Shown piece after piece: positions 62,606-64,000 of a DNA stretch of 64,000 bases. The position numbers were made by a program, and so were the translations under genes. Under the pieces are notes generated by a model that ran no database searches, had not been told where the DNA came from, and saw nothing but the letters and a program-made list of their open reading frames with translations. How positions within the stretch are numbered: the first letter of the stretch is position 1; each line of letters opens with the position of its first letter. Source of the DNA: Acidobacteriota bacterium (GTDB lineage: Bacteria; Acidobacteriota; Terriglobia; Acidiferrales; UBA7541); NCBI GenBank assembly GCA_003225315.1, contig QHZD01000027.1, forward strand, positions 38,669 to 102,668. Reading direction: 5' to 3'.

Positions 62606-63687
62606 TGAAGCTCGATCGCGGAGTATTGAAGCGCCTCCCCAAGGTTCTCTTGCACGAACACTTGGACGGCGTGCTGAGGCCGAAAACGGTAATTGAGTTG
62701 GCCAGAAGCGCAAAATACGGCCAGCTCCCCGCCAAGGATCCGGAAGGCTTGGCAGGTTGGTTCCACCAAGGGGCAAACCAGGGCAGCTTGCCGAAATATC
62801 TGGAAGGCTTTGCGCACACCATCGCCGTGATGCAAACTGAGGAGGCGCTCGAGCGAGTTGCCTATGAACAAGCGGAAGACCTAAGCCGGGACGGTGTAGT
62901 CTATTTTGAGACTCGCTTTGCCCCAATTTTTCACACTCGGCAAGGATTAAGCCACCAACAGGTCGTCTCCGCGGTGCTCAGGGGTCTGGAGCGCGGCCGG
63001 AAGGACTTTGGAATTTCTTCCGGCTTGATCGTCTGCGCGATGCGCAATATGGATGTCTCCCTCGAAATGGCGGAGCTCGCCGTTGACTTTCGCGAGCGCG
63101 GAGTTGTGGGATTCGATCTGGCCGGCGAGGAGGGCGGGTTTCCTCCCAAGAAGCACGTGGAAGCCTTTCACTATATTCAGCGTCAGAATTTCAACATCAC
63201 CATTCATGCCGGCGAGGGGTTCGGTAAGGAATCGATTTGGCAGGCCATTCAATACTGCGGAGCGCACCGCATCGGACACGGGACGCGATTGATCGATGAC
63301 ATTGCTGTCGCGGACGGTAAAGCTGTGAAATTGGGCGACCTCGCGCAATACGTTCTCGACAAGAGGATTCCTCTGGAGATTTGCTTGATCAGCAATGTTC
63401 ATACCGGGGCCGCCCGCAGCCTTGCCGAGCATCCCTTCAAGATTTTCTATCAGGAGAAATTCCGCGTCACTCTCAACACCGACAACCGCTTGATGAGCGA
63501 CACCACCATGACCCAGGAATTCGAAGCTGCCCAGGATACTTTTGGTCTGTCCTTGGAGGACTTTGAGAAAATCACCATCAACGCAATGAAGAGCGCCTTT
63601 CTTCCCTACGACCGCCGTTGCGATTTCATCTACTCCGTAATCAAGCCGGGCTACGCCAAGGTCCGCGGCTCCCTGGCAACAAAGTAG
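62605..63687 (+). CDS. add: adenosine deaminase
   Basis: 360 residues of the adenosine/AMP deaminase TIM-barrel type. HEHLDGVLRPKT carries the HxH zinc pair, ITIHAGEG the next His and Glu, RIGHGTRL the following His and TLNTDNRLMSDTTMTQEF the final Asp pair. Length fits adenosine deaminases. The substrate could also be adenine or another aminopurine; the residues seen fit adenosine. The start overlaps the phosphatase stop by 1 base, so the two are likely one operon. Confidence 0.93.
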   Translation: MKLDRGVLKRLPKVLLHEHLDGVLRPKTVIELARSAKYGQLPAKDPEGLAGWFHQGANQGSLPKYLEGFAHTIAVMQTEEALERVAYEQAEDLSRDGVVYFETRFAPIFHTRQGLSHQQVVSAVLRGLERGRKDFGISSGLIVCAMRNMDVSLEMAELAVDFRERGVVGFDLAGEEGGFPPKKHVEAFHYIQRQNFNITIHAGEGFGKESIWQAIQYCGAHRIGHGTRLIDDIAVADGKAVKLGDLAQYVLDKRIPLEICLISNVHTGAARSLAEHPFKIFYQEKFRVTLNTDNRLMSDTTMTQEFEAAQDTFGLSLEDFEKITINAMKSAFLPYDRRCDFIYSVIKPGYAKVRGSLATK

Positions 63688-63906
63688 CCCCCGGAATCTG
63701 GAAAGGGCGTCTTTAATGGCATCAGCTATCCAACTGCGCCATCCCTCAACTGTGTTCGTGCACCGGAATAACCTCAGTTTTCTGGTAGCGCTCTTATCAG
63801 GCTTGTGCATTACTTCCGAGTTGCCCGTAAGAACGAAGCCGCCCGTGCGGCGGACGCTGCGCGTGAGGTGAACGGAGCAGTTTATGGCAAACGGCTGAAG
63901 TAAGTT
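63688..63906. other. 219-bp gap before the recombinase
   Basis: It holds no strong gene. A short plus-strand frame at 63805-63903 (GTG to TAA, 32 codons, VHYFRVARKNEAARAADAAREV...) has a protein-like composition and may be a gene tail or remnant. A 23-base tRNA-like 5' half is noted but not accepted as a tRNA. Confidence 0.4.
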
Positions 63907-63938
63907 GTCGGGTCATAAGGAGGTCCTTATGACCCGAC
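63907..63938 (+). repeat. 15-bp perfect inverted repeat over the recombinase ribosome site and start
   Basis: GTCGGGTCATAAGGA (63907-63921) and TCCTTATGACCCGAC (63924-63938) are exact reverse complements around GG. The recombinase Shine-Dalgarno (AAGGAGG, 63917-63923) and its ATG (63929-63931) lie inside it. In mRNA the hairpin would close both; in DNA it could be a recombinase or repressor site. Confidence 0.85.
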
Positions 63939-64000
63939 TTCGCAAAATGATGCTGGAAGAACTCCAGCGCCGTAATTACTCGCAAGATACCACACGCCAC
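63929..64000 (+). CDS. tyrosine recombinase/integrase, partial (continues past right edge)
   Basis: Only the first 24 codons are visible, ATG 63929 with GGAGG one helix turn upstream. They read MTRLRKMMLEELQRRNYSQD, then TTRH. The block LRKxMLEELQRRNYSQDT is typical of the N-terminal SAM-like DNA-binding domain of XerC/D-like recombinases often paired with IS91-type transposases. The catalytic domain is outside the window, so the assignment rests on this N-terminus only. Confidence 0.7.
   Translation, partial: MTRLRKMMLEELQRRNYSQDTTRH

Noticed and set aside
63717..63747. tRNA-like 5' half on the minus strand (GGGATGGCGCAGTTGGATAGCTG)
   Set aside because: A D-arm can be drawn, but the anticodon stem does not pair and no T-arm or acceptor partner follows; at best a remnant, and integration normally leaves 3' halves.

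Overview
The window looks like a chromosomal segment of an Acidobacteriota bacterium (a Terriglobia/Koribacter-like lineage is my inference, not a measurement). The supporting signs are two PadR regulators each paired with a large ABC permease of the acidobacterial duplicated orphan permease (ADOP/MacB-like) type plus a third such permease, a GWxTD-domain protein, an Oar-like receptor with an N-terminal carboxypeptidase-regulatory domain, a DUF6600/FecR-type surface protein and a fairly GC-rich sequence. No rRNA, complete tRNA or CRISPR array was seen.

Layout. 1-9063 (minus strand) is a surface-polysaccharide export and decoration locus: a GT-C-like membrane protein, an ABC-2 permease and its Wzt-like ATPase, an OafA-type acyltransferase, FkbM and class I methyltransferases and two glycosyltransferase-like proteins, the last cut by the left edge. 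9344-18204 is the PadR/ADOP block; the first ADOP gene is broken by a frameshift and a nonsense codon. 18351-25447 (minus) is a second polysaccharide operon: TPR membrane protein, O-antigen ligase/polymerase, Wza-like SLBB exporter, Wzc-like tyrosine kinase and sugar-nucleotide epimerase.

25582-31192 is the most interesting part: a compact lasso-peptide-type RiPP cluster. It has a sigma70-like promoter, an asparagine-synthetase-like cyclase whose glutaminase Cys is replaced by Ser, a 47-residue precursor gene (27627-27770, GTG start, perfect Shine-Dalgarno, YxxPxL leader motif, Thr at -2, Asp at core position 9), an HPr-kinase-like protein and a PRMT-like methyltransferase with a PqqD/RRE-like tail, followed by a convergent nucleotidyltransferase. 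No B2 leader protease or exporter is present.

31278-39657 (minus) carries a sigma54 response regulator/histidine kinase pair, a carboxypeptidase-regulatory/beta-barrel protein, a GWxTD protein and a small conserved protein. 39740-43862 (plus) has EcsC-, PCYCYC-, PA2779- and PA2778(C39)-like genes and a TPR/beta-barrel protein. 44015-53782 contains an M13 peptidase, an outer-membrane barrel, a cupin/amidohydrolase pair, an aminotransferase and a large Oar-like receptor. 54102-63687 holds a FecR/DUF6600 protein, a MEMO-family protein, small proteins, a coenzyme-B12 acyl-CoA mutase subunit, a Maf pyrophosphatase, a VOC-SpoIIE phosphatase fusion and an adenosine deaminase. At the right edge a tyrosine recombinase begins (63929), its ribosome site and start codon buried in a 15-bp perfect inverted repeat, so a mobile element probably starts there.
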